The notes under the pieces were generated by a model. It was given only the letters and a program-made list of their open reading frames with translations. It was not told the DNA's origin and ran no database searches. Position numbers and translations under genes: made by a program. From Mixophyes australis (Eukaryota; Chordata; Amphibia; Anura; Limnodynastidae), in the NCBI GenBank assembly GCA_036250195.1, contig JAVHZZ010000067.1, positions 310,001 through 374,000 on the forward strand: a stretch of DNA of 64,000 nucleotides, given 5' to 3'. This document shows, piece after piece, positions 11,690-23,006 of this stretch (position 1 is the first letter of the stretch; every line of letters starts with the position of its first letter).

Positions 11690-12447
11690 GGGCCAGATTC
11701 ATGTTCAGACTTATCTTGCGTGAAATAGACCTGCGCTTGCTCCAAAACGGACTTTACTCCAATTAACGCAATTGCATGTAATTCATGTCCAAAGCAAATG
11801 ACACTTACAACTGCCTACAACACATAAGGGAACAATAGTGGCAAGGTTTTTCTCCTGGACAAAACCATGTTACAATGCAAGGGGTGAAAATAGGGTTATT
11901 ATTTAGCACATAAGATAAATACTGGCTGTTTTTCATGTAACACACAAATACTTGATAGCTTTAATTTTACACTGAAATTTAAAGTTGATCTAGGACATGC
12001 CCAACCCCAACTATAAATCTACCATGACATTTTAAATTTGCCTCCCACTCCAAGGCAACATGGTTTTGCCAAGATGCAAAGTTACTCCTTTTTTTACTTA
12101 TTTTCTTTTCCTTAACGAATCAGGCCCATTGTATGTACAATATGCATTAAGGAGATCTTGATTTATGTATTTAATGTAAAAAGAATATAAATATGATTAT
12201 ACTGTTTAGAGTTGTTCATCATTTTTTTTCTAGGCTTTATTTAAATACCTTATATTGCACATACGCTTGTGTGTATACTGCGCTGTGCTCTGTTAATGTA
12301 CAACATGTAACGTTTAGGCAGATTGCACTTACACCCAGATTCAAACTTAAACACATCTTGATGTCCGCTTGGATTTGAATATGGGTTCCGTGATCTTTTC
12401 TTAAGAGCAAGTTAGGTGCAAGTTGCGTTCGGACTTGAATCAGGCCC
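11690..12447. mobile_element. Harbinger-like MITE with a nested second MITE (3 bp TSD TAT)
   Basis: The outer ends are GGGCCAGATTCATGTTCAGA and TTCGGACTTGAATCAGGCCC, flanked by TAT at 11687-11689 and 12448-12450. Inside, 11824-12127 is a diverged copy of the element at 9457-9766. It shares GATAAATACTGGCTGTTTTT and ATACTTGATAGCTTTAATTT and ends CCTTAACGAATCAGGCCC. One MITE therefore inserted into another of similar type. It lies in the first intron of the gene above. Confidence 0.7.
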
Positions 12448-12774
12448 TATATGAGCCTCCTCTTCAAGGTTCTCATGTTTCCCTAACATGATCCTCACCA
12501 GGTAGTGGTCCAGGTACCAGTTATTCCCACCAATGGTTCTTTAACATCCATCTTGCAAAGAGCCTGTGGTATGAATCAGCAGTCATTTTTATACCAGTAT
12601 CATGTAAATTTCATCACTTAAATTCAAAGTTAAAATATATTAATAGTCTCTAGTAACCTCTGTCCTTGTTATTCCAATTCACTGGCTTTCCTTTGTATTG
12701 AGAGTCATTCATTTGTTTCCCTCCTACAGTATGTTTGTAATGACATTTACTTTTTATTTTCCCGGTTGTCTTAG

Positions 12775-12834
12775 GAGAGTGTATCAAGACCGCAGTCACC
12801 ACCACAGGGATTTTATGTGGGCTCCAGCTCGGAG
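12775..12834 (+). CDS. Unrecognised multi-exon gene, repeat exon 1 of 5
   Basis: A 60 bp phase 0-0 exon between GGTTGTCTTAG and GTATTTTC. It encodes ESVSRPQSPPQGFYVGSSSE. This is the first of five homologous exons at 12.8-15.6 kb that share not only sequence but also flanking intron motifs: ATTTACTTTTT upstream, and 'ACTTTCTAAAGATATAAGTC TTCCCATCAG' downstream. The peptide is Pro/Ser-rich and probably disordered, with R-x-x-S-P-P and F-Y. Function unknown. Confidence 0.5.
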
Positions 12835-13500
12835 GTATTTTCTACATATATAACTTTCTAAAGATATAAGTCTTCCCATCAGTGGACTCTTCATTTTATA
12901 TTTACTTATTTTACACCAATGGTATATGGTTGAGGTTGAAGCCATAGGTCCTAGTGGTGATGTGATGGTGGGTCGTCTACAGCAACATCAAACTGTGTGG
13001 TGTGGTAAGACAAAAAATGAAATCCAGTCCCCTGGATGAGTGTAATTAAAATTATTGCCCCCTTGTTGTTCATAATTAATCCCTAAATGATTTTAATTAA
13101 TATTAGTGCCCCCTTGATGATTATAATTTATAATAGTGCCCCCTTAATGATATAATTATTTTAGGGTTTCTCTCTTTTTTCGTCTCTCTTGTGTCCAGCA
13201 CCTGTTCCCGCAGTGTGTGCAGGGAGGCTCCTGACGTGACGTAATAACGCTGTCATACTTAGGGGAGCCGGGGGCCCCTGCATACAGTCACATCTGGGAC
13301 TAGGTGCTGCTGGCAATTAAGATGGCAATTTTTAAAGGAGAACCCCAGCGTGATCTGTGTATCTGCTAAAATGTAACATTCTCAACTTGTATAAGTTAAT
13401 GGTAGATGCAACTCATTTAGGAAATAGGACAGACTGTATAGGCGAGCATCACATATCTGGGGTTAACCATATTTACTTTTTATGTTCCCGGTTGTCTTAG

Positions 13501-13560
13501 GAGAGTGTATCAAGACCGCAGTCACCACCGCGGGTATTTTATATGGGCTCCAGCTCGGAG
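13501..13560 (+). CDS. Unrecognised multi-exon gene, repeat exon 2 of 5
   Basis: A 60 bp phase 0-0 exon encoding ESVSRPQSPPRVFYMGSSSE, flanked by GGTTGTCTTAG and GTATTTTC. It differs from the previous exon at only a few bases, and the neighbouring intron sequence (to about 13690) is nearly identical to 12720-12960. A segment of roughly 730 bp spacing was therefore duplicated recently. Confidence 0.5.
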
Positions 13561-13763
13561 GTATTTTCTACATATATAACTTTCTAAAGATATAAGTCTT
13601 CCCATCAGCGGACTCTTCATTTTATATTTATTTATTTTACACCAATGGTATATGTTTGAGGTTGAAGCCATGTGTTGAGAGACTTTCATTTTTAAAACCC
13701 ATATACTTCCTCCTACAATATGTTTGTAATGACAATTACTTTTACTGCCCCCGGTTGTCTTAG

Positions 13764-13823
13764 GAAGATGTACCAAGCGCCGGATCAGCACCTCCAGGAG
13801 TACATTTGGATTCCAGCTTGCGA
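13764..13823 (+). CDS. Unrecognised multi-exon gene, repeat exon 3 of 5
   Basis: A 60 bp phase 0-0 exon encoding EDVPSAPGSAPPGVHLDSSL plus R, between GGTTGTCTTAG and a strong donor GTAAGT. It aligns with its siblings as E-x-V-(S/P)-x-P-x-S-x-P-P-G-(F/V)-(Y/H)-x-x-S-S but is clearly older. The downstream intron again carries the TATAAATCTTCCCATCAGCG motif. Confidence 0.5.
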
Positions 13824-14323
13824 GTAAGTATTGTCTAGGTATACAGCTTTCTAAACATATAAATCTTCCCATCAGCGGACTCTTCACAGATTGAATATGG
13901 TTGAGGTTGATGGGGCATGTTAGCGGTGGGTGGTCTACACCAACAGCGAGCTGGGTGGAGGGCTGGAGCAAAGATGAATTCCAGTACTTCTAAGGTACCA
14001 GATGCAAACATCCGATCTCTATTATCTGTCTGCTAATATGGGTCATTTCTATATCTGACCTTGAGAAAACTATCCTGTTCAGTCGTCACAATGACCGAAA
14101 TATACTGTCTCCCGTTTTCTTTCTTGTCCTGGATTCATAGAACTCCCTTCCACTTACTTGTATAAGTATGAATGGAAGAGGTGTAACATAATCTACAAGA
14201 GTAGATCAGTTAGATCTGAATATTCCCACCGGTCTGTGAGGTCATTTTGGTGAATGATGTTTGAGAACAGAGATGTCTCATGTTTATAATGATATTTACT
14301 TTTTCTGCATCCTGTTTTCTTAG

Positions 14324-14383
14324 TGTCGTGCACCAACACCGGATACAGCTTTAGAAAAATATCTTCTGAATTACACCTTTAAG
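14324..14383 (+). CDS. Unrecognised multi-exon gene, repeat exon 4 of 5
   Basis: A 60 bp phase 0-0 exon after CTGTTTTCTTAG and before GTATGT. It encodes CRAPTPDTALEKYLLNYTFK, the most diverged copy. It keeps the A-P-x-(P/L) start and exact length, while the S-S-S-E end has become N-Y-T-F-K. The strong donor and acceptor argue that it is still used. Confidence 0.45.
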
Positions 14384-15300
14384 GTATGTTCTAGATATAC
14401 AACTTTTTAAAAGACTCTCCATATTATATTTATTTAACACAGATGGAATATGGTTGAGGTCATGGGCCTTGCTGGTTGGTGATGGTGGGTGGTCTACAGC
14501 AATGTGTACATATCAGATATCTATTATGCTCCTGTTAATATGAATAATTTCTATATCTGCACCTGATAAAACTATGCTGCCCAGTCATCACAATGTATAA
14601 AATATTCTGTCTTCTTCTTACTCACCCACTTGTATGAGTATGAATGGATGAGGTGTAAAGTAATCTCCTTCAGTAGATCATTTCGACCTGAATAGATCTG
14701 ACAGTTCATAAGGCCACTATGGGGAAAGATGTTTGAGAACAGAGATCTCACATCTATAATAGAGTTCTCTGGAATCAAATTGAATAAGAAAAGGTTCCGT
14801 ACAGAGAGTGCTTGTTATGTGGCCATGGTGCACTGCTGGATGACTGACAGTGATGCCTCAATCCCTGACCGTGGTGATAGTATGGTGATGGTGATAGTAT
14901 GATGTTTAAGGGCAAGTTACTCCACCCAGTGCAGAAACACAGGGCCAGGCCAGTGCCTCCTATAGAGAAGCACATGGCAGCAATCTGCACCCAGGAACTT
15001 CTAAGATAAGAGAATTATACAGGTCACTCTTTCTTGCTTTAAAGACATAAGAAGTTGGGCAGTCAGGTGACATTTTTCGGACTTTGAGGTCATTACTCAT
15101 AAGATCTGGTTGACCTGCTGTCATCATATTGTGAATGTAGCAAAGGAGGCAGAGCTAGATTAAGGATTTGGGGGCCCCAGGGTACTTAAGAGAGGGGGGC
15201 CCTATGGTCTAACGTTAACAGCACAGTGCCATCATTCAGTGAGAGAGTTACTAAGTCACATAGTTCTAAACCTACTACAATAATACACTATTAAATGTCA

Positions 15301-15306
15301 TGTATG

Positions 15307-15347
<41 letters not shown>
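15301..15347. repeat. (TA)n microsatellite
   Basis: A GTAT run followed by uninterrupted TA dinucleotides, within the intron between repeat exons 4 and 5. Confidence 0.95.
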
Positions 15348-15351
<4 letters not shown>

Positions 15352-15542
15352 TGTAGTAATGTAGTAATCTATGTATGAAATGTAAAATTTACGTAAATTC
15401 AAATTTGCAATATCATCCTAGACCCTAGTAACTCCTATTCTTGTTATAACAATTCACTGGATTTTCTCTGTATTCATTTTTAAAACCCATATTCTCTCTC
15501 TGTAATAACATTTACTTTTTCTGCTCCTTGTTGTCCTATTAG

Positions 15543-15599
15543 TGCGCACCAAGACTGGAGTCACCGCCCCCAGGATTTTATCTGGATCACAGCTCGGAG
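15543..15599 (+). CDS. Unrecognised multi-exon gene, repeat exon 5 of 5
   Basis: A 57 bp phase 0-0 exon encoding CAPRLESPPPGFYLDHSSE, between TTGTCCTATTAG and GTATTTAC. It keeps the S-P-P-x-G-F-Y and S-S-E core of the recent copies but starts with C-x-A-P like exon 4. It is one codon shorter than the others. Confidence 0.5.
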
Positions 15600-16099
15600 G
15601 TATTTACTAAGATACAACTTTCTAAAAATATAAGTCTTCCCATCAGTGACCACTTCACATTATATTAATTTTACACAGATGGAACATAATTGAAGTTGAG
15701 GCCATTGGGCCTTGGTGGTGGCGGTGGGAGGTCTAAAGCAACAGCAAGCTGGGTGGAGGGGTGGAGGGGTGGCGCAGAAAAATGGAATCCAGTTCAGATA
15801 CCAGGTACAGCAGAGGATATGTGGAAAAATCAGATTTCTATTATGCTTCTGCTTATATGAGTAATTTTTATATCTGGGCTTGCAAAACATTTAGATTTCT
15901 TTTGAGAACATGACAAAATATCCTACCCCACACTTGCTGCCTAGGTGTGATCTTTGGCTCAAAACTATCCTTTATTCCCCACATCCCATCTCTATCTCTC
16001 TGACCCCCTGACCAACATTGCTGTGTGACTGGATCATATAGCCCACTGAGCACTTTTTACAGTTGCAATCTGACCAATATACAATATATAGCACTTAAC

Positions 16100-16266
16100 C
16101 TCATGTATCAAACTTACATTGTCCCATAGGTTGTAAGCTTGTGAGCAGGGTCCTCTTACTTCTCTGTCTGTCTGTATTACCCAGTACTGTTTTATTACTG
16201 TGTTTGTATCCATTTGTAAAGCACTATGGAATATGCTGGCGCTATATAAATAAATGATGATGATGA
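16100..16266 (+). mobile_element. L2-like LINE 3' tail
   Basis: Shows the characteristic series TTGTAAGCTTGTGAGCAGGG, CTCTGTCTGTCTGTATTACC, GTAAAGCACTATGGAATATG and CTGGCGCTATATAAATAA, then (ATG)n. Only the non-coding tail is present. It lies inside the intron between repeat exon 5 and the 69 bp exon. Confidence 0.7.
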
Positions 16267-16959
16267 TAGTACCAGAGGTAGCAAAAGTCAACACAAAGCC
16301 CAGGAGTAGAGCTGGACATCGGGAAATCTTCTACCTCCTGATAAAATTGATCTCTTTAGGATCGAGTGTTTGATTCCTGAGGGTTTCCCATTTCATGCAA
16401 CGTTTGTAAATATCTGCTAAATTACACTATCAGTTACTCTGATATCCTACTATTAGTCTGGGGATGGTCTTCTCATTTGTTTGGTTCACGTGAAGTGCTA
16501 TCCTGTTTTACGAGTACTAGGAATGTATCTTTGGCTGTAGCTCCTAAAATTTCAGTCCATTATTGGTATTTGGCTTCCGCATGTAGATTAATGTAACAGA
16601 CGCAACACAAATATAATCTGCCATGTTTGTTAAACCATGCGCATGTCTTTTTGGCTTTGTCTACCTGTTTCTTTTATTAAGCTGACATTCTGCTATCTAT
16701 ATGTCCTCTGTTTCATTTCTGTCCAATGCCGTCTACTTCTACTACTAGGAATGTCTTGTTATGATTGGTTACTACAAGTTACAGCTCATCTGTGATATCT
16801 CCATCAGCTTAAAAAAACAAAACAACTTAATGCACATGCAGCCCCAGGAGTGAATTGCGTAAAACTAATGGTTGCTTCATGGTTAGGATATTGTACCTGT
16901 GTACATGGTTTACCCCATTGTGTAGTCATTCTTTTCATATGCAAACATTTTATCAACAG

Positions 16960-17028
16960 TCAGAATTCTCAGCATCTGATGAAGTGAAGACAACTGAAGA
17001 TGCTGGATGTGAAGTTCCCATCAATGAG
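16960..17028 (+). CDS. Unrecognised multi-exon gene, 69 bp exon
   Basis: Phase 0-0 exon between TATCAACAG and GTATGG. It encodes S-E-F-S-A-S-D-E-V-K-T-T-E-D-A-G-C then EVPINE, acidic and different from the repeat exons. Phase agreement with both neighbours is the main support. Confidence 0.5.
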
Positions 17029-17357
17029 GTATGGTGGCTTTTTGACTTCATATTTAGATGGATTATATTATCCTCTGCAAAAGGTCTGATTGGAGGAAAC
17101 AGATAGATCAGGGGGCGGCTTTGCTAAGTGCAGATAAGGCGCACAACTGTGTCTAGTTTTGCACTGTTATTTTAATGAGCTAGTTTGGGAGGAGAAGCTG
17201 CTTTTAGGGAAGCAACTGAATGTTTTGATGTTTGTATATGAGCCTTAGAGCTTCTGTAGTTCATCACATGACTTTATTAGAACACATAATGGTGAAGGAA
17301 GCTGGTAAAATTCATTATGTCCGCACAATTTGTGCTCTTTAATTAAGTTACATTCAG

Positions 17358-17590
17358 AGGAGGGAATTCAATTGACAGCATTACTCGTGAGAATAACGCG
17401 TTCCTTGCACTATTAATGTTACTACGGTAATAGTGCACATTATTACCGTTAGTACGGTAATCTCAACATTGATTTTCGCTTGCAGCTCTGAAAGCCTTGA
17501 GTAGAGAGCCGCGTTAAAATTATTGTACTAACGATAATAGGGCGTGGGCTGCGTTATTCTCACGAGTAACGCTGCCAATTGAATTCCCCC
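17358..17590. mobile_element. MITE with ~38 bp terminal inverted repeats
   Basis: GGGAATTCAATTGACAGCAT then TACTCGTGAGAATAACGC is matched in reverse by GCGTTATTCTCACGAGTAAC then GCTGCCAATTGAATTCCC. The interior has its own inverted repeats (TACGGTAATAGTGCACATTA then TTACCG). A piece of the same family forms most of 4456-4613. The target duplication is not clear. Confidence 0.7.
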
Positions 17591-17693
17591 ATAGAACATC
17601 CAGGCCTGCGATAATAACTAATCCTTGTTACATTTACTAAGATCAGTATCAGTTTTCTTAGCAGGCGTGGACTCAAACTTTTTTCCCCTACAG

Positions 17694-18080
17694 AATACAC
17701 ATGAGAAACAGACAGCAACAGAACGTCTTCATGCTGTATGCAGCTTGGTCTCAGACTGTACACCATCCCCACCAGAAAGACCGCATGCCTCCATTGACAA
17801 CATCCCTTCTTCCGTTCCCGTGGTCATCACTACATCACCGCAGGTGGACACAAGAGAGATCACCATCGAGAATGATGCACAAGCAGATTTTTCATTCTTC
17901 TGTTTGTGCTCATGGTGCTGCCTTCCAGCAGACCAGCAGCAGCGGAGGCAACAGCAAACATCTGGCCCCCGGAGATCTCGTCTTCAGTCCCTGTGGAGGT
18001 GGATTCGTAAAAGATGTGGAAGGGTGGTTTCTGCGAGCAACATCAGTGGAAACCAAGACAATGGCAGCGCTGGGAACTGA
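17694..18080 (+). CDS. Unrecognised multi-exon gene, terminal exon
   Basis: A polypyrimidine tract and CTACAG precede a frame that enters in phase 0 and runs 128 codons to TGA, starting N-T-H-E-K-Q-T-A-T-E-R-L. The middle is Ser/Pro-rich (TPSPPERPHASIDN). A Cys cluster F-F-C-L-C-S-W-C-C-L follows, then a Gln-rich stretch and a basic amphipathic segment SLWRWIRKRCGRVV. With the upstream exons the protein would be about 276 residues. The Cys cluster could be acylated or bind metal, and the basic helix could bind membrane or nucleic acid; both are guesses. An internal CAG|GTGGAC could instead act as a donor at 17844. No AATAAA was seen close downstream. Confidence 0.5.
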   Translation, partial: NTHEKQTATERLHAVCSLVSDCTPSPPERPHASIDNIPSSVPVVITTSPQVDTREITIENDAQADFSFFCLCSWCCLPADQQQRRQQQTSGPRRSRLQSLWRWIRKRCGRVVSASNISGNQDNGSAGN

Positions 18081-18814
18081 GACATACCATCATGCGGCAT
18101 ACAGGGTGAGCTCATGTCTTGCACTGAAGGGTTAAGTTGTTACATAGTCTGATTCTACACATACTAACCTAGGAAACACCTATATTGTACTGATGCACTA
18201 TCCACAATGTTCTACACATATATACACCAAGAAAATAATAATCAGATTCTGTTGGCTGAATCCCAAGGATTCAACTGAACACAAATCTTCCTAAACCTGC
18301 TAGGAATTATCCACATTTTAATCCAAATTCAGGATTCTGTACATCAATATATTTTACATATAATACATTTTCCACATTTAGAAATATAGCTGTAACATAA
18401 GTCTTCTAGTTTTACTCTTTCCTTCACCATCAGCCATCTAAAGATACAATATATTTACATAAATTAGTGGTCTTAAGTATGGATTTAACCAAATCTACCA
18501 GAGATCTTTAATTCTTCATATAAAACCTGCACATACTACAAATGTATTAGAAACATGAAATTATCTGATAGAAGAGGACTGGTGACTGTATCCGTCAGTG
18601 CAAGACATTTCCCCTGTTCATGAGCACGGAAAGATGGACACTGTTGCTGATTTAACACCAGATGTTTCATATAGATATATAGATATATAGATATATAAAT
18701 ATATAGATCTATTTGTTTCATTTAAAATATACAGATATAGATGTTTATGTAATATGCTTAAAATATTGGTAGTTACAAAAAAACAAAAAAAACAAAAAAA
18801 TTATTATACGAGTA
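18081..18814. other. No gene seen; AT-rich with a (GATATA)n stretch
   Basis: Probably the 3' flank of the multi-exon gene. A GATATATA-type repeat lies at about 18672-18711 and A-rich runs at 18777-18800. No coding signal was seen. Confidence 0.5.
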
Positions 18815-19084
18815 AGAGAGGGCTGGGATTAGAAGTGATATAAACACTGAGGGTGCATGTAGATGAAAAGGTTAAGGTGACTGGCAGGTCAGGTTCAGGG
18901 CAGGATCATGCGTCCTCCCTGGCAGGTCATCGAGTGTCCCCTGCACGATTGCCTCAAATTTAGTTGACCCAGGTCAGCGAGCAGGTCCAGTCGCGGTCGG
19001 CTGACCGTAGTTTGTTTACTTTAGCACTGTTGGTGGATGCGGGGACTGCGGCTCCTGGGCCGGGGAGCTCTCTATCTGTTTCTC
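18815..19084 (+). mobile_element. Old Ngaro-like element, 5' end and start of first ORF
   Basis: GTGATATAAACACTGAGGG at about 18835 matches the start of the split repeat A1/A2 of the younger Ngaro copy (25503 and 27862). An open frame follows, ending L-V-D-A-G-T-A-A-P-G-P-G-S-S-L-S-V-S at the point where the gypsy element inserted. The younger copy opens M-L-D-A-G-A-P-G-G-P at 26231, so these are related N-termini. The frame continues in phase at 24608 once the insertion and one TSD copy are removed. Confidence 0.55.
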
Positions 19085-19727
19085 TGTCACGACTGATAGT
19101 GGGTACCTGCTGTTGTTGGCGCAACTCAGAGGAAGGCGCGGAGTCTAACGTGCCCCTGGTATTCACCAGGAACCCCCGCAAGGAAGTATGGACTCCGCTG
19201 CAGGGACACGCAGGTCGCGGTCCTTCCTAGAGTCCACAGCGAGATACAAGGAGGTGTCAGACAGGCCGGGTCAGCAACGTTCAGGTAGAAGAGGTACAAA
19301 GGGAAATCCAGAAGAATGGTGAGGCAAGCCGGGTCGGTAACTTTCAGGGAGAACAGTACAAAGGCAGAATCCAAATAGGGGTGGTCAAACGGTCCGGGTC
19401 AAAAGGTCACAAGCAGCACGAGGATAGTCAGGAACGAATACAGCAACTGGTATACACAAACGCTGGAGGCAGGAAGACCTGATACTCTGGCACTGGTGAG
19501 AGGGCAGGAAGAGGTTTAAATACTGTGGTAACCCAATCAGAATCAGCGCTGCAGCGCTGTCATACCTGCCGCCGGGAATCCTTCATAGCGTCCCGTTGCC
19601 TAGCAACGGGGTGCGTCATCACACCCAGAGGTCGGACGGCAGGGGGATCCGGAAGTGATGCGTCTGGTTTCTATGCAACCAGACGCGCTGTCAGCAGACA
19701 GGCGGCCGTGCGGAACGGCGCCTGACA
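19085..19727 (-). repeat. Element 1 3' LTR
   Basis: Starts TGTCACGACTGATAGTGGGT and ends GGCGCCTGACA, with a TG...CA terminal signature. It contains the same TATA box and self-priming match as its partner. The last 37 bp on the right carry the final codons of pol. Confidence 0.95.
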
Positions 19728-19730
19728 GTA

Positions 19731-19752
19731 TACCCTCCTCTTCCTCCTCCTG
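19731..19752 (-). other. Element 1 polypurine tract
   Basis: The plus strand reads CCCTCCTCTTCCTCCTCCTG next to the 3' LTR, which is a purine run on the element strand. It is the expected plus-strand DNA primer site. Confidence 0.7.
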
Positions 19753-20348
19753 TTTGAAGGAACCTTTTAAGAATTCTAGGAGCGTGAAGGTCCTGCTTGT
19801 CCACCCATGATCTCTCCTCTGGGCCAAATCCTTTCCAATGGACAAGAAATTGCTGTTTGCCACGAAGAATGCGAGAGGCCAAGATCCAATTGACTTCGAA
19901 TTCTGTTCCAGAAGAGGTTTGTATTGGTGGGGGACGACAGGGAGGTCGATAGAATTTATTGAGTACCACTGGTCGTAGTAATGAGACATGAAAAGTATTA
20001 TGACATCTCAGAGAAGGAGGAAGTTTCAATTTAAAGCATACAGGATTAATTACTTGCATGATGGTGTACGGGCCAATAAATCGAGGAGCCATCTTCATAG
20101 AAGGAACTTTTAGTCTTAGGTCCCGGGTGGATAGCCATACTTGGTCTCCCACCTTTAAGAGAGGAGTGGCCCTCCGATGACGATCTGCAAAGATTTTGTG
20201 ATGCTGAGTAGCCTTGAGTAAAGCCATCTTAGTCTTAGCCCAAATGAGAGAAAACTCCCGATAAAGAGTATCTACGGCTGGAACCGGTGAAGAGGACACT
20301 GGAAAAGGATCCGGAAACACAGGATGACTTCCATATACAATAAAGAAT

Positions 20349-20351
20349 GGG
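20349..20351 (-). other. Element 1 integrase frameshift point
   Basis: Upstream the frame reads H-E-S-T-G-F-S and downstream the conserved continuation V-Y-G-S-H-P is one frame off, with the break in a short G run (plus strand). Comparison with the intact second element at the same place (E-S-S-S-K-T-P-F-F-V-V-Y-G) locates it. A sequencing error in the homopolymer is an alternative. Confidence 0.8.
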
Positions 20352-23006
20352 AGAATCCGGTAGACTCATGAATGTGTTGGTTATGGGAGAACTCCGCCCA
20401 AGGAAGGAATTGAGACCATTTCTTCTGATTGTCAGAGGTAAAACAGCGAAGAAATGTCTCGAGGTCCTGATTGATTCGCTCCGTCTGTCCATTGGTTTGA
20501 GGATGATATCCCGAAGAGAATTTCAATTCTATGTTCAATTTCCTACAAAAGGTTCTCCAAAAACGGGATGTGAATTGGACTCCACGGTCCGAAATGATCT
20601 CCTTCGGGCAACCATGTAATCTGAATATCTCCTTGATAAAGATATCTGCCAGACGACTGGCCGTGGGCAGTCCAGTTAGAGGAATAAAATGTGCCATCTT
20701 CGAAAATCGATCAATAACCACCCAGATAGTGGTAAACCCTGCACTGTGGGGTAGGTCTGTGATAAAATCCATGGCCACACTTTCCCAAGGAGCATCGGGG
20801 ATAGGGAGTGGACGAAGAAGGCCTGCCGGGACTCTTCTACAAGTCTTGTGTTGAGCACAAGTAGTGCAGGAAGCAATAAATTTACAAATATCGGCACGTA
20901 CAGTAGGCCACCAGAAGCGACGGCAAAGCAACGATGTTGTCTTCTTTATTCCAGCATGGCCGGCAATGCGGGATGAATGAGCCCACTGCAGGGTCTTGAG
21001 CCGGAGATGAGGTTCCACGAATGACCGGCCTGGAGGAGGAGAGGACGTTTTGGTCCTAGTGAGGGCTACAATATTAGAAGGATCAATAATATGCTGAGGA
21101 ACCAACGGTCTTAAACGATCGGAATCGTCAAATGAGCGAGATAATGCATCGGCACGTCCGTTCTTGGCTCCAGGGCAGAATGTGAGCTTCATGTTAAATC
21201 GAGCAAAGAAGGATGCCCAGCGGGCTTGCCGAGGATTAAGGCAACGAGCCTCTTGAATGAACACTAGGTTCCGATGGTCGGTAAACACAGTAACAGGAAA
21301 TATAGCCCCCTCCAACAGATGTCGCCATTCCTCCAGAGCCGCCTTGATGGCCAGTAACTCCTTGTCCCCTATTCCATAATTACATTCACTTGGAAGAAAT
21401 CGTCTGGAGAAAAACCCACACGGGTTGTGTGAGCCAGTAGGAGACTCTTGAAAAAGCACCGCCCCAATGCCTACAGAGGATGCATCTACCTCTAAGAAGA
21501 AAGGTCGTTCTTGATCTGGCTGGGACAGAACTGGAGCTGAAGAAAATGCTTTCTTTAACGTTATGAAGGCAGACATGGCTTCCGAGGACCAAACCCTGGG
21601 GTTGGCAGTCTTCCTGGTTAAAGCTGTAATGGGAGCTATAATGGTGGAGAATCCCTGAATAAATTGGTGATAATAGTTTGCAAAGCCAATGAACCTTTGA
21701 ATCGCTTTAAGGCCTTGTGGCTGAGGCCAGTCCAGAATAGCTGACACCTTGGTGGGATCCATACAAAGACCTTGACCCGACACAATGAAACCAAGAAAAG
21801 GTACCTGGCTAATCTCAAACACACATTTCTCCAGCTTGCAGTAGAGGTGATGTTTCCGGAGTCTACGTAAGACCTCCTTTACTTGTTCCCGATGAGTTTT
21901 CAGATCTTTAGAAAATATTAATATATCGTCTAAATACACTACCACAGAAGTGTATAACAGGTCATGAAAGATATCGTTAACAAAGGTTTGGAAGATGGCT
22001 GGGGCGTTGCAGAGGCCGAAGGGCATCACCAGGTACTCGAAATGTCCATCTCTGGTGTTAAAGGCCGTTTTCCATTCGTCCCCCTTCTTGATGCGAATCA
22101 AATTATAGGCCCCACGGAGATCTAATTTGGAAAAAATTTGAGATCCACTGAGTTTGTCAAAGAGGTCGGAGATGAGAGGTAGTGGATATCGATTTTTGAC
22201 AGTGATGCGGTTGAGAGGACGATAATCAATACAAGGCCGAAGAGACCCATCCTTCTTCTTAACGAAAAAAAACCCTGCACCCGCTGGGGAAGTGGATTTG
22301 CGGATAAATCCCCGTTTCAGGTTTTCCGAAATATATTGAGACATGGCTGACGTCTCTGGACAAGATAAAGGGTAGGTCCGCCCTTTGGGGATGGGTTGGT
22401 CAGGAGATAAAACAATAGCGCAATCCCAGGGACGATGAGGAGGCAAGATCTCCGCTTCCACCTTACTGAATACATCTTGGAATTCCATATAGGCCTCAGG
22501 AAGATGGGTTAGCTCGGAATGAGCCATTACTTGACATTTTGAAGGCAAGACTCTAGACAGACATTCAAAGCGACATCCTGAACCCCACGACATAACTTGA
22601 GCGTGGTCCCAATCCATCTGAGGAGAATGCTTTCTCAGCCACGGTAGCCCCAAGATGAGGGGATTAATGGACCTCGGCAACACCAAAAGTTGGATCATCT
22701 CGCTATGAAGTACTCCTACCATCAACCGAACAGGAGAAGTCACGGAGGAGATGGAGCCGTGGGTGACACGACTACCGTCGACTGCCGTCAGAGATAACGG
22801 TTGAGGCAATGGGTTTAAAGGTATTTGGAGCTGCGAAGCTAGATCCGCCGAAATGAAGTTCCCGGAGGAGCCGGAGTCCACAAAGGCCGTGGTGGAAAAG
22901 GTACCCTTGGGGGTGCTCAGGATGACAGCCATCTGAAATTCTGGGGAATTTTCTTTAGAATAGGGAGCAACTGTGGATTCTCCTAAAACGGCCTCCCCGC
23001 CACCGT

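Noticed and set aside
13522..13971. 149-codon minus-strand frame
   Set aside because: It runs antisense through two of the repeat exons and their introns; its internal repeats reflect the duplicated exons.
17701..18135. 144-codon frame overlapping the terminal exon
   Set aside because: It is in a different frame from the one reached in phase 0 from all upstream exons, and its upstream end has no matching exon.
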